A model generated the notes under the pieces. The model searched no databases, had not been told where the DNA came from, and was given only the letters and a program-made list of their open reading frames with translations. 64,000 nucleotides of DNA from [Clostridium] aerotolerans DSM 5434 (GTDB lineage: Bacteria > Bacillota > Clostridia > Lachnospirales > Lachnospiraceae), in contig NZ_JHWJ01000019.1 in NCBI RefSeq assembly GCF_000687555.1, forward strand, positions 1-64,000, given 5' to 3'. Shown here in pieces: positions 40,054 to 48,785 of this stretch. The position numbers and the translations under genes are program-made. The first letter of the stretch is position 1; the number at the start of each line of letters is the position of its first letter.

Positions 40054-41547
40054 ATGCCAAGAGATGATATTGGACAGGTAATTAAGGAGGTGGCTGCAAT
40101 AAGCGCCGTTCTGTTTGGCAAATATCAGCTACGTGGTATCTTGGGAACCGGTCGGGCAGGAACAGTATTTCTGGCGGTTCATCTTGGGCTTGAGGAATAC
40201 CGTGCGATCAAGCGGGTACCCAAAAGCATTCTCAATTACGATCGTTTCAGACGAGAAGCACTTGTTCTAAAGGAGCTTCGCCATCCCGGAGTCCCCATTG
40301 TTTATGACGTAGAAGAAGACGAATTTTATAGTTATTTAATCGAAGAGTATCTGGAAGGAGAATCTTTATATGACCTTGTAAAAAAGCAGGGCCATCTGTC
40401 TAGGGAACTGGCCATATTTTATGGGATCCAGTTGACCAACATCATTCATTACCTGCATTCCGCAGGACCAAACCCCATTTTACATTTAGATTTACAGCCG
40501 AAGAACCTTTTGTTGTGCCATGATACTGTGAAGCTGATAGACTTTGGACTTGCTGCATCCATGGATGTTGCCAATGAGCCAGGCGAGCGGTACGGAACCG
40601 TAGGATGTGCGGCACCGGAGCAATATAAAAAAGACGGAATCCTGGATGAGAGAACAGATATCTATGCCATTGGTACCATCCTCCATTATTTATACACAGG
40701 AACATTTCCGGAGCTGCCGTACACGCCGGGCCGGACTGTGGATTCTGCTCTGTCAGCCATTATATCCGGTTGCCTCAAGGAAGAAAAAGAAGACCGCTTT
40801 TCAACGGCACAAGCGCTTGGCGAAAGGCTAATACAGCTTAAAAACATGGGAACGGCTGCAAAAGACCGTCTACAATCATCATCTCTTACGATTGCTCTGT
40901 TCGGGAGCAAACCAGGGGCCGGAGCTACTCACATCGGAATCGGCCTGTCAGTCTATCTTAGAAATCTAGGTTACCCCAATTTATTAGAAGAAAAAACAGA
41001 TTCCGGTATGGGAGCTGGTCTGTGCGCCTATGCCGGAGGAGAACGGGACCAATATGGCCTTTTGCGTCATCACGGATTTGTCTGGAAGCCCTACTACGGT
41101 CCTGGAGTAAAGCTTAAGGAACCTCCCATTCACGTGAAGATTCTGGATTACGGTGCTGGTGAAGAAGCCGTTTTTTCCGGAGAAATTGACGCCATCCTCA
41201 TGGTTTGTGATGGAAGCCAGTGGAGCAGTGAAACGTCGTGGCAGGCGGCAAGCAGGGCAGTGAAAAAAGGATTGCCCTATGGAATTATATATAATCATAC
41301 GGTTCCAGGGGCCAGAATCCGGCTGCCGGAAGGTGGCGAAGCCGCCCGGTGTTTTCGTGCGCCTTATTTTCCTGACCCTTTTTCTATTGAAAAGGGAGAA
41401 TTACAGTTTTATAAGGCACTTCTTTCCAGGCTGCTAAAAGATAAGAATATGAAACAAAGATGGTTAGCTGGAATTAGAGGCAGGCTGGTGTCCTGGGTTA
41501 CAGGGCTTCTTAATCCAATCGTTTCAGGAAAAGGAAAGAGCATCTGA
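40054..41547 (+). CDS. Serine/threonine protein kinase fused to a degenerate MinD/ParA-like domain
   Basis: Up to 497 aa. Residues about 22-270 are a Hanks-type kinase: glycine loop GILGTGRAGTVFLA, Lys in YRAIKRVPK, catalytic loop HLDLQPKNLLL, DFGLA, APEQY and DERTDIYAIGTILHYL. The usual Lys of the catalytic loop is Gln. Residues about 278-480 resemble a MinD/CpaE-like P-loop fold (LTIALFGSKPGAGATHIGIGLSVYLRNLG), but the Walker lysine is replaced (GAGATH), so ATP hydrolysis is doubtful. No membrane helix and no PASTA repeats. The ATG at 40054 has no clear ribosome site; AAGGAGG (40084-40090) points instead to ATA 40099, which would remove 15 residues. Next gene also encodes a degenerate MinD-like protein. 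Target unknown. Confidence 0.82.
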   Translation: MPRDDIGQVIKEVAAISAVLFGKYQLRGILGTGRAGTVFLAVHLGLEEYRAIKRVPKSILNYDRFRREALVLKELRHPGVPIVYDVEEDEFYSYLIEEYLEGESLYDLVKKQGHLSRELAIFYGIQLTNIIHYLHSAGPNPILHLDLQPKNLLLCHDTVKLIDFGLAASMDVANEPGERYGTVGCAAPEQYKKDGILDERTDIYAIGTILHYLYTGTFPELPYTPGRTVDSALSAIISGCLKEEKEDRFSTAQALGERLIQLKNMGTAAKDRLQSSSLTIALFGSKPGAGATHIGIGLSVYLRNLGYPNLLEEKTDSGMGAGLCAYAGGERDQYGLLRHHGFVWKPYYGPGVKLKEPPIHVKILDYGAGEEAVFSGEIDAILMVCDGSQWSSETSWQAASRAVKKGLPYGIIYNHTVPGARIRLPEGGEAARCFRAPYFPDPFSIEKGELQFYKALLSRLLKDKNMKQRWLAGIRGRLVSWVTGLLNPIVSGKGKSI

Positions 41548-41552
41548 AAGGA

Positions 41553-42179
41553 ATGGTAATTATAAAAGGAAAGAAAAGGTTGTTCCGGCGATTTTTTAGA
41601 AATGGAAAGAAAGAGACGGGACAGGAGATCATCGGCATCATTGGTACAGGAAATAGCGTAGGCGTGACTCATTTTGCAGTCATGACAGCAGGGTTTTTAA
41701 GCGGTATTTTAAGGCGCAGATGTGCAGTTTTAGAATGGAATAGCCATGGTGATTTTGCCAGGATGAGAGAGGTGTGCGCAAAAGAACCGTTTCAGAAAGG
41801 AAGCTTTAAGCTTCTGGAGACCCAGTACTATGAGAATGCGGGGATCAATACACTTTTGGTGTGCAAAAAGTCAGGATTCCAGACCGTAATTGTGGATTAC
41901 GGCACGGTGGGGGAAGACGGTTTTAAGGAATTTTTAAGATGTGACAGACAGTTTCTCCTGGGAAGCCTCAGCGAGTGGCAGATGAAGGCGTTTCTGGAGT
42001 TTGAAAGTAAAGGGAACAAGGCGGAGAGAAGCTGGGAGACCTTCCTGACATTTGGCAGTGAAGAAGCCAGAAAAAACATGGAAAAGAGGCTGAAGCGCCC
42101 GGTACGAAGAATTCCAGTTTCAGTAGACGCATTTGCTGTCACTGGAGAAATGATTAAATTTTACCAACAGATATTTTAA
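41553..42179 (+). CDS. Degenerate MinD-like protein, partner of the kinase
   Basis: 208 aa. After a very basic N-terminus (KGKKRLFRRFFRNGKK) comes a P-loop-like start, IIGIIGTGNSVGVTHFAVMTAGFL, that mirrors the second domain of the kinase protein but lacks the Walker lysine. VIVDYGTVGEDGFKEFLRCDRQFLLG corresponds to the switch region and following strand of MinD-like folds. It starts 6 bases after the kinase stop, with only a weak AAAGGA site, so translation is probably coupled. It resembles the CpaE/TadZ type of scaffolding pseudo-ATPases by appearance only. Function unknown. Confidence 0.65.
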   Translation: MVIIKGKKRLFRRFFRNGKKETGQEIIGIIGTGNSVGVTHFAVMTAGFLSGILRRRCAVLEWNSHGDFARMREVCAKEPFQKGSFKLLETQYYENAGINTLLVCKKSGFQTVIVDYGTVGEDGFKEFLRCDRQFLLGSLSEWQMKAFLEFESKGNKAERSWETFLTFGSEEARKNMEKRLKRPVRRIPVSVDAFAVTGEMIKFYQQIF

Positions 42180-42266
42180 GACCGCAGAGAGGATTGTGTC
42201 ACGAAATTGTCCTTGTGGTCCTCTCACATGCGGTTCTTTACAAATGAAGTTACAGGGGAGATGCAT

Positions 42267-42512
42267 ATGAAAAAAAGAAAAGCCAGAAAACGGGTGGAAG
42301 ATACCAAAGAATCCCAGTATCTGGAGGGGCTTAAGAAATACCGGGATCAGGGGATTCCCATTATTATAGATGGAAAAGAATCTCATGAAGAAGACTGGAA
42401 CAAGATATTTGAGGTAAAGGAGGAGGATTGCTTTTACATGGCGGACTATGTTCCGAATGAAACAACCGGAAAACTTAAGGAAATAAGATTTGATAAAATT
42501 TATAACCGGTAG
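42267..42512 (+). CDS. Small hypothetical protein after the kinase pair
   Basis: 81 aa from ATG 42267 (AGGGGAG seven bases upstream; an earlier in-frame ATG at 42207 lacks a site). Highly charged N-terminus (MKKRKARKRVEDTKESQYLEGL) and an alpha/beta C-terminal part (GIPIIIDGKESHEEDWNKIFEVKEEDCFYMADYV). No membrane helix or known motif. It lies 87 bases after the MinD-like gene on the same strand and may belong to that unit. Not recognised. Confidence 0.6.
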   Translation: MKKRKARKRVEDTKESQYLEGLKKYRDQGIPIIIDGKESHEEDWNKIFEVKEEDCFYMADYVPNETTGKLKEIRFDKIYNR

Positions 42513-42710
42513 TTTTCCGTCAGCATAAGGGGTGCGCATTGGGATGCCATCTTCAGCCTAAAGTTGGCTTAGCGTGTGCATCAGGGTGGGATAGGGGAAG
42601 ATTAACGTAATGAAAATGTAAATTCCAAAAATCAGGAAATATGATATAATCGTAAAGAAAAATGTAGAACTAAGTACAGACAACACGATCCAATAGCAGG
42701 AGGAAAGCAG

Positions 42711-44372
42711 ATGAATAGGAAAGCCGTCCCGGTTCTCGTGGCGCTGGGATTGATTTTAATCATAATTGCCGGTTTCTTTGGAACCCGGATTATAGAGCGG
42801 TATATCCCCACCAATCAAAAAGCAGATATGATAGAACTGCTGGGAGTAAAAGATGACGAAGTAGCCCTGTATCTCAATGAAGAATTGCAGGAAGAGAAGG
42901 GGATATTTGTTGAAGGCCAGACGTATCTCCCCATTGATTGGGTCAACCGCACGTTAAATGAGCGTTTTTACTGGGATACCAATGAAAAGCTTCTCGTATA
43001 TGCTCTGCCGGACTCCATTGTCTATGCGGATCATTCTACCGTGGGAAGTACTGGTAAACCCCTGATCTGGGTGGATAAAGATGCAGTATATCTTTCTGCC
43101 GGTCTGGTGGCCAACTATACGGACATCCGGGTAGCTGCCTATGACAGCGCACAGAATAAACGGGTTTTTATCAATAACACATGGGATGCCTTAAATAAAG
43201 CAGTCGTAAAGAGTGACAGCAATATCCGTGTAAAGGGAGGGGTTAAAAGCCCCATTGTGACCTGGACTGCCAAAGGGAGCCATGTCACAGTCCTTGAATC
43301 CATGAAGCGGTGGGACAAGGTAAGGACGGAAGATGGATTTGTTGGGTATGTGGAGCACAGACGTCTTGGCGAAAGAACAAGTGAAGCTTTAAAAAGCACC
43401 TTTGAAGCGCCGGTCTATAAAAACATAACCATGGATGAGCCAGTGAATCTGGCCTGGCATCAGCTGACCAGTCTCGATGGAAATGCTTCCTTTGACAGCC
43501 TGATTGCCAATACAAAAGGAGTCAATGTCATATCCCCTACCTGGTATGAGCTTACTGATAACGAAGGAAATTTTAAGTCCCTGGCAGACGCGGGATATGT
43601 AAAGAAAGCCCATGATAAGGGATTAAAGGTTTGGGCTCTTATTAATAATTTTAGTAAGGATGTTAATACGGAGATACTGTTATCCAAAACCTCCACAAGG
43701 CGGAAGCTCATTGAATCCCTGATGGCGGAGGCCAAAAAGTATGGTTATGATGGGATTAATCTGGATTTTGAAGGGATTAAGGAAGAAGCCGGAGTTCACT
43801 ACATACAATTTATCCGGGAGCTGTCCATATTCTGCCGGAAAGACGGACTTGTATTATCTGTGGACAACTATGTGCCAATGGCGGGGAATAAGTTCTATAA
43901 CCGGAAGGAGCAGGGCATTGTAGCAGATTACGTCATTATCATGGGATATGACGAACATTATGCCGGAGGAGATGCCGGTTCCGTTGCCTCTATTGGATAT
44001 GTAGAAAATGGAGTCAAGGACACTCTGCTAGAGGTTCCAAAGGAAAAGGTTGTCCTTGCCATTCCATTATACACCAGAATCTGGACAGAAGACGAGAGTG
44101 GAAAAACCACTTCATCCTCCATTGGAATTGCGAAGGCAAAGGATTGGGTGACTGAAAATAAAGTAGAGCTTAGCTGGCTGGAGGAATCAGGCCAATATTA
44201 CGGAGAGCTTAAGTCCGCGGATGGCATGAAAAAGCTTTGGCTGGAAGAAGAGCGTTCCATAGAACTAAAGATGAATGTAATCAAACAGTATGATCTTGCA
44301 GGAGTTGCCTGCTGGAAGCTTGGATTTGAGCCGGCTGATTTATGGGATGTTATAAAGCTGGATAAAAAATAA
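42711..44372 (+). CDS. Membrane-anchored GH18 glycosyl hydrolase with SH3-like domain
   Basis: 553 aa. One N-terminal membrane helix (VPVLVALGLILIIIAGFFG), then a region like the copper-amine-oxidase N-terminal/stalk domain (VALYLNEELQEEKGIFVEGQTYLPIDWVN), a bacterial SH3 domain (about 195-225; TVLESMKRWDKVRTEDGFVGYVE) and a GH18 barrel (about 240-550) with the catalytic motif YDGINLDFEGIKEE. GH18 proteins of this build, such as YaaH/SleL, cut peptidoglycan glycan strands during spore germination or growth. Ribosome site AGGAGG; a TATAAT near 42642 supports a separate promoter. Confidence 0.88.
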   Translation: MNRKAVPVLVALGLILIIIAGFFGTRIIERYIPTNQKADMIELLGVKDDEVALYLNEELQEEKGIFVEGQTYLPIDWVNRTLNERFYWDTNEKLLVYALPDSIVYADHSTVGSTGKPLIWVDKDAVYLSAGLVANYTDIRVAAYDSAQNKRVFINNTWDALNKAVVKSDSNIRVKGGVKSPIVTWTAKGSHVTVLESMKRWDKVRTEDGFVGYVEHRRLGERTSEALKSTFEAPVYKNITMDEPVNLAWHQLTSLDGNASFDSLIANTKGVNVISPTWYELTDNEGNFKSLADAGYVKKAHDKGLKVWALINNFSKDVNTEILLSKTSTRRKLIESLMAEAKKYGYDGINLDFEGIKEEAGVHYIQFIRELSIFCRKDGLVLSVDNYVPMAGNKFYNRKEQGIVADYVIIMGYDEHYAGGDAGSVASIGYVENGVKDTLLEVPKEKVVLAIPLYTRIWTEDESGKTTSSSIGIAKAKDWVTENKVELSWLEESGQYYGELKSADGMKKLWLEEERSIELKMNVIKQYDLAGVACWKLGFEPADLWDVIKLDKK

Positions 44373-44405
44373 ACGAATGAGAGTTAGAGACAGGAAGGTC
44401 ATGTC

Positions 44406-45824
44406 ATGAAAAAGAGGTTCATATTGGCAGCAGTCATAGCGGCTGTATGTGTGACAGCGGGATGTTCCCTTAAGGAGCAGGTGCCGGAAAACACGAAAGA
44501 GAGTGAGGAGAGTACGAGGGGAACAGAAGCTCCCACCACAGAAATCCCCACAACAAAGGACACCCAGCAGACCACAGAAGCCGAATCACCGGAAGCAGAA
44601 GAGAAACCAGGTGTGAAAATTGTGATTGCTACCGATATGCATTATCTTGCTAGAGATTTGACGGATTTTCAAAAAAGCTTTCAGTATACCGTAGATCACG
44701 GAGACGGAAAGGTGATGCAGTATGTATGGGAAATCACGGATGCCTTTATTGAGGAAGTAAAGGAAGAAAGGCCGGATCTGGTCATTTTAAGCGGTGACTT
44801 AACCTATAACGGAGAAAAAGAAAGTCATGAGGAATTTGCATCTAAGCTGTATGAGATAGAGGAAGCAGGCATTCCTGTCATCGTCATTCCTGGAAATCAC
44901 GATATCAATAATCCTTTAGCGGCCAGATTTTCCGAAGATACCGTAGAGAAAACAGAATCCATTACTTCTCAGGAATTTGAAGAGATTTATGAGGATTTTG
45001 GCTACAATGAGGCAGTCAGCCGGGATACCGCTTCTCTTAGCTATGTTTATCAGATCAACGATACCACCAGGGCATTCATGCTTGACAGCTGCCAGTATGA
45101 GCCCAAAAACCTGGTTGGAGGCATGATAAAGGACGATACCTATGACTGGATCGAAGAGCAGATGGAGGAGGCCCATGAGCTTGGGATGCAGGTGCTTCCT
45201 GTAAGCCACCACAATCTTCTTGATGAAAGTGAGGTATATTTACAGGATTGTACCATTGAACACAGCGAGCAGCTGATTGATCAGCTGGAAAGCTGGGAGG
45301 TCCCTCTTTATTTAAGTGGTCACCTTCATGTCCAGCATTATATGAAGTCAGCCAAAGATTCCGGGATCGATGAAATCGTCACCAGCTCCCTCGCCACCCC
45401 ACCCTGTCAGTATGGAGTGCTGGAGTATAAAGAAGATGGGGGCTTCCGTTACCATACAAAAGCCCTGGATATGAAAGCATGGGCGGAGAAAACAGGGAAC
45501 GGAGACAAAAATCTTTTAAATTTCGATACATATGGAAAGCAGTTTTTAAGTAAGGTATTCTATAATCAGGCCCAGGATGAATTTGACCGCCGGGATGCTT
45601 TAAAGAATCTTACCAAGTACCAAAGAGATCAGATGGCGAAGGTTTATGCAGAGCTTAATGTGGCATGTACGTCGGGAAAGGTCTATTCCATACGGGATAA
45701 GGTGATGAAAAAGGCAGGCTATCAAATGTGGCAGGAAGAGGGCTATCAGAGCATTCTATCAGAGTATGTGCAATGGATTACCTCTGATGGGACAAAGGAC
45801 TATAATCTGCTGGACAAAGAATGA
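44406..45824 (+). CDS. Metallophosphoesterase lipoprotein
   Basis: 472 aa. Lipoprotein signal with Cys20 in TAGC and a Thr/Glu-rich linker to about residue 65. The calcineurin-like metal motifs are all present: IATDMHYLARD, LVILSGDLTYNGE, IPGNHDIN, VSHHN and SGHLHVQHY. The enzyme is surface-anchored and probably hydrolyses an extracellular phosphodiester; substrate unknown. It follows the GH18 gene by 34 bases and precedes an amidase, in a wall-enzyme cluster. Confidence 0.9.
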   Translation: MKKRFILAAVIAAVCVTAGCSLKEQVPENTKESEESTRGTEAPTTEIPTTKDTQQTTEAESPEAEEKPGVKIVIATDMHYLARDLTDFQKSFQYTVDHGDGKVMQYVWEITDAFIEEVKEERPDLVILSGDLTYNGEKESHEEFASKLYEIEEAGIPVIVIPGNHDINNPLAARFSEDTVEKTESITSQEFEEIYEDFGYNEAVSRDTASLSYVYQINDTTRAFMLDSCQYEPKNLVGGMIKDDTYDWIEEQMEEAHELGMQVLPVSHHNLLDESEVYLQDCTIEHSEQLIDQLESWEVPLYLSGHLHVQHYMKSAKDSGIDEIVTSSLATPPCQYGVLEYKEDGGFRYHTKALDMKAWAEKTGNGDKNLLNFDTYGKQFLSKVFYNQAQDEFDRRDALKNLTKYQRDQMAKVYAELNVACTSGKVYSIRDKVMKKAGYQMWQEEGYQSILSEYVQWITSDGTKDYNLLDKE

Positions 45825-45884
45825 CGGAAAGTCGTCTTAACTGGTTCTTTTTTATTTCACAGGAAGATATAATTCATTAAGAAT

Positions 45885-46598
45885 GTGTATCAGGTAGAAA
45901 ATGTGAAATTAAAAAAATGGGAACCGTTTATGGCGGTGATTTTGCTTGTATTAGTATATGTCATATCAAGTCAGGCCGGAAAAATGACGGCAGGAGTCAG
46001 TGTGAAGGCTGGAAAGGAAAAGCCAGTGGTTGTCATCGATGCCGGACACGGAGGAAACGATCCGGGTAAAATCGGAGTTGATGGGACTCTGGAAAAGGAT
46101 ATCAATCTTCAGATCGCATATCGTCTGAAAAAATATCTGGAAGCCTCGGACGTTGATGTGGTTCTAACCAGAAAGAATGACAATGGTCTATATACGGAAC
46201 GGGACAGCAAAAAGAAGATGGCGGATATGACCAAGCGATGTGACATTATTAATGATACGAGTCCGGACCTTACCGTCAGCATTCATCAAAACAGTTATCA
46301 CCAGGAAGAGATTTCCGGAGGCCAGGTGTTTTATTATAAGCGGTCAGATAAGGGAAAACGGCTGGCCGAGATCTTGCAGGAACGGTTTGATTACGTTCTG
46401 GGAGATAAAAATACCAGACTTGCCAAACCCAATGATAACTACTATCTACTGCTTCATGTAAAAACTCCCATTGTTATTGTGGAATGCGGATTTTTGACCA
46501 ACTGGAAGGAAGCCGGTCTGTTAAATTCAGACGAATACCAGGACCGTCTGGCCTGGACGATACATATGGGAATCATGGAATATTTAAATGCAAGATAA
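45885..46598 (+). CDS. N-acetylmuramoyl-L-alanine amidase (Amidase_3, CwlD-like)
   Basis: About 237 aa. N-terminal membrane anchor (FMAVILLVLVYVISSQAG) followed by the zinc amidase: VVVIDAGHGGNDPGKIG (His), EKDINLQIAYRLKKYLE (Glu), LTVSIHQNSYH (His) and IVIVECGFLTN (catalytic Glu). It removes stem peptides from muramic acid; CwlD homologues do so in spore cortex. The start is uncertain: GTG 45885 is 18 bases from AGGAAG; GTG 45903 or an ATT at 45876 are alternatives. Terminator follows. Confidence 0.88.
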   Translation: MYQVENVKLKKWEPFMAVILLVLVYVISSQAGKMTAGVSVKAGKEKPVVVIDAGHGGNDPGKIGVDGTLEKDINLQIAYRLKKYLEASDVDVVLTRKNDNGLYTERDSKKKMADMTKRCDIINDTSPDLTVSIHQNSYHQEEISGGQVFYYKRSDKGKRLAEILQERFDYVLGDKNTRLAKPNDNYYLLLHVKTPIVIVECGFLTNWKEAGLLNSDEYQDRLAWTIHMGIMEYLNAR

Positions 46599-46605
46599 AC
46601 AATAC

Positions 46606-46648
46606 CCTGATGGTCATTCGCAGAAAAAATCTGTGTCTGACCATCAGG
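46606..46648. terminator. Bidirectional hairpin terminator
   Basis: CCTGATGGTCA (46606-46616) with TGACCATCAGG (46638-46648), extended by an inner CGCAGA/TCTGTG stem. It lies between the convergent amidase and coiled-coil genes. Confidence 0.75.
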
Positions 46649-46656
46649 ATATTTTA

Positions 46657-47400
46657 TTAAGCTTGGGAATCATTCGATTCCAGCTGTTCCTGGGTATCAG
46701 CAGTTAATAATGAATCCTTCTCTTCTGTACGAACTTCGACTTCCGGTTTCGCGATTTCTTCATTTCTGCTGGATATAGAGTCTAAGGAATCTCCTAGTTT
46801 TTCTGCGATATCTGAAGATATTTTTTGGGAACGGCTCTTTAGCTCACTGATTTTTTCTATTTTAGATTCCGTGCTACCGTTCATGGAGTGGACTTCAGCA
46901 TTCATTACCGTTATCTGTCCATCCAACTTGCCTTTTACGGAAGAGAGTACCTCAGTCTGGTCTGTTCCATTGGATAATGCGGTTAAGCCATTTAGCTGAT
47001 CTGTCTGGACTTCTTCTTTTGTTTTTGGTTTATCATAAATCATGCCAGTAGTGTCATCAGATTCTTTCTTTTCCTTGTCCTCTGTTTGAAGCTTTGTAAT
47101 CTGTTCATCAATGTCCTTTATCTGCTGTTCGTATTCTTTCAGCTGCTGTTCCAGGTCGGTTGATCCATTTTCTGCAGCAGAATCAATTATGGACTGTTTT
47201 CGTTCCTGCAAATATTCCTTTTGTTTCATCAACTGTTCGATCATGCTTTGCTTTTTCCCGGCGGGAGAAATTGTGGCCACATCGGTTCCTGTCTTTTCTG
47301 CTTTAATCCCATTTAAGGTCTCGTTCTTCGTTGCAGCCGAACGGTTTATGGACTGGATATTAAGTCCACCAGCGTTCGAACTGAGCGTACTGATATTCAT
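46657..47400 (-). CDS. Uncharacterised coiled-coil protein
   Basis: 247 aa, no signal peptide or membrane helix. The N-terminus (MNISTLSSNAGGLNIQSI) is followed by a basic stretch and a long heptad-like region (QLMKQKEYLQERKQSIID through EQQIKDIDEQITKLQTEDKEKKE), a Gln/Thr-rich middle and a second helix (STESKIEKISELKSRSQKISSDIAEKL). The composition is acidic and low in aromatics. It resembles small flagellar- or secretion-associated coiled-coil proteins in style only. Transcribed in the same direction as the two-component genes upstream. Confidence 0.6.
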   Translation of the reverse strand: MNISTLSSNAGGLNIQSINRSAATKNETLNGIKAEKTGTDVATISPAGKKQSMIEQLMKQKEYLQERKQSIIDSAAENGSTDLEQQLKEYEQQIKDIDEQITKLQTEDKEKKESDDTTGMIYDKPKTKEEVQTDQLNGLTALSNGTDQTEVLSSVKGKLDGQITVMNAEVHSMNGSTESKIEKISELKSRSQKISSDIAEKLGDSLDSISSRNEEIAKPEVEVRTEEKDSLLTADTQEQLESNDSQA

Positions 47401-47516
47401 AACATGCCCTCCTGACTTTATTTTCTATGTAATTTGTCGGATATAGGTCCATCAATATAAGAGGCATGTTGTAAACGGTACATTTACAGAAGTAAACGGG
47501 TCATAATTCCCCGGTT

Positions 47517-48785
47517 TTAAAGAGTTAAAGGGATCATGAGGGAAAAATGAAAGATATTATCCTGGGCAGATAATGACAGCGTTCCGTGGCAGCGTTCTAC
47601 GGCCTGATGGATATTTGTGAGACCAATGCCGTGAAGTCTGGAATCTTCCTTAGTGGATACAAAAATATCGGCTCTATCCGATTTTGGGGAGGGGAGAGGG
47701 TTTTTAATTTCAATCATCAGGCAGGAATGACGGACGTAGGAGACTGCTTGTATAGCTTTTGTTTCCCCTTCTGACAGCTTTGAGCAGGCTTCCAGGGCAT
47801 TGTCCAGAGCATTGCTTAAGATGATGCATAAGTCCATGGGAGACATCATCTCAGTGGGTGGGAAGATCAGATCGGTTTCCAGTTGAATTCCCTCCGCCTG
47901 TGCCAGGACCAGCTTTTCTCTTAATATGGCATCTGCGTAAACATTTCCGGTGGAAATATGAGGAGATAAGGAATTGACTGTGTGAGTCATGGAATTAAGA
48001 TACTCCAGTGCTTCTGTCTCTTTTCCGTCGCTTATGAGATTTTTAATACAAAGCATATGGTTCTTAAAATCATGACGAAATGAGGACAACTGCTTTTCTT
48101 CTTCCTTCCAGGCCGTCATCTGCCGTTCAAGAAAGAGGTTTTGCTGTTTTTCCAGAGCCAAAACCAGTCTGCGGTCTACGTAATAGAGAGAGAACAGTAG
48201 GAGAATTACTCCGGCTATGGCGGCAAGTGTAATGAGAATGTTTGTCCGAAGACTGTTATCAGAGGCCATACCGGTGGTTCCGTAATAAATCACAGAGTAT
48301 TTGATAAAGCAGGACAGTAAAAGGAGATAAATATTTCCTTCCAAGGAGATTTCTCCTTTCAAATTCCTATATTTTCTTGCCACCCATTCCAGGACCAAAG
48401 CGTAGAATAGAATGGTCAAAGCATCGCAGAGACCATAGAGGAGGTCATACCATAACAGATGACCGGCCACTCGTTTTGCTGTATATTGAATCAGCGGAAG
48501 AAAAATAAAGTTGGAGGTGTATCCAAGCCCGTCCATAAAGATGGCGATCATGATCTTCTTACCAGTTTGATTCTCAAACAGAACCAGTATCATAGCGGTG
48601 GTCGTGAGAAGAAAGAATACCTCCTGTGGAAAAACCTTATATAATCCTAAGTTTATGTTGATAAAGCTTACCAGTCCCTGAGTGAGTGCGATTCCAAGAA
48701 GGGTGAGAGCATGACTGAATCTTGCTTTTAAAATCCTGTTTAAAAAATGATACTCAATGAGTACAGAAAATAATGTATAAATTAT
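47517..48785 (-). CDS. AgrC-like sensor histidine kinase (GHKL), probable AUA start
   Basis: Up to 422 aa. About six membrane helices, then the kinase core: SSFRHDFKNHMLCIKNLI (phospho-His), LCIILSNALDNALEACSKL (N box) and SRLHGIGLTNIHQAVE (G box), the GHKL type of AgrC-like peptide sensors. The first ATG is at 48593, but the frame continues 64 codons upstream without a stop, encodes further membrane helices, and begins at ATA 48785-48783 with AAAGGAGGGG seven bases before it. That ATA overlaps the stop of the response-regulator gene as ATAA, exactly like the usual ATGA coupling. No ATG, GTG or TTG lies between. I therefore place the start at 48785. Confidence 0.8.
   Translation of the reverse strand: MIYTLFSVLIEYHFLNRILKARFSHALTLLGIALTQGLVSFININLGLYKVFPQEVFFLLTTTAMILVLFENQTGKKIMIAIFMDGLGYTSNFIFLPLIQYTAKRVAGHLLWYDLLYGLCDALTILFYALVLEWVARKYRNLKGEISLEGNIYLLLLSCFIKYSVIYYGTTGMASDNSLRTNILITLAAIAGVILLLFSLYYVDRRLVLALEKQQNLFLERQMTAWKEEEKQLSSFRHDFKNHMLCIKNLISDGKETEALEYLNSMTHTVNSLSPHISTGNVYADAILREKLVLAQAEGIQLETDLIFPPTEMMSPMDLCIILSNALDNALEACSKLSEGETKAIQAVSYVRHSCLMIEIKNPLPSPKSDRADIFVSTKEDSRLHGIGLTNIHQAVERCHGTLSLSAQDNIFHFSLMIPLTL

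Noticed and set aside
42513-42700. Possible structured RNA (pairing TGCGCA/TGTGCA and AGCC/GGCT near 42530-42590) before the GH18 gene
   Set aside because: The pairings are short and I could not match any riboswitch consensus, including cyclic-di-GMP types; kept only as a note.
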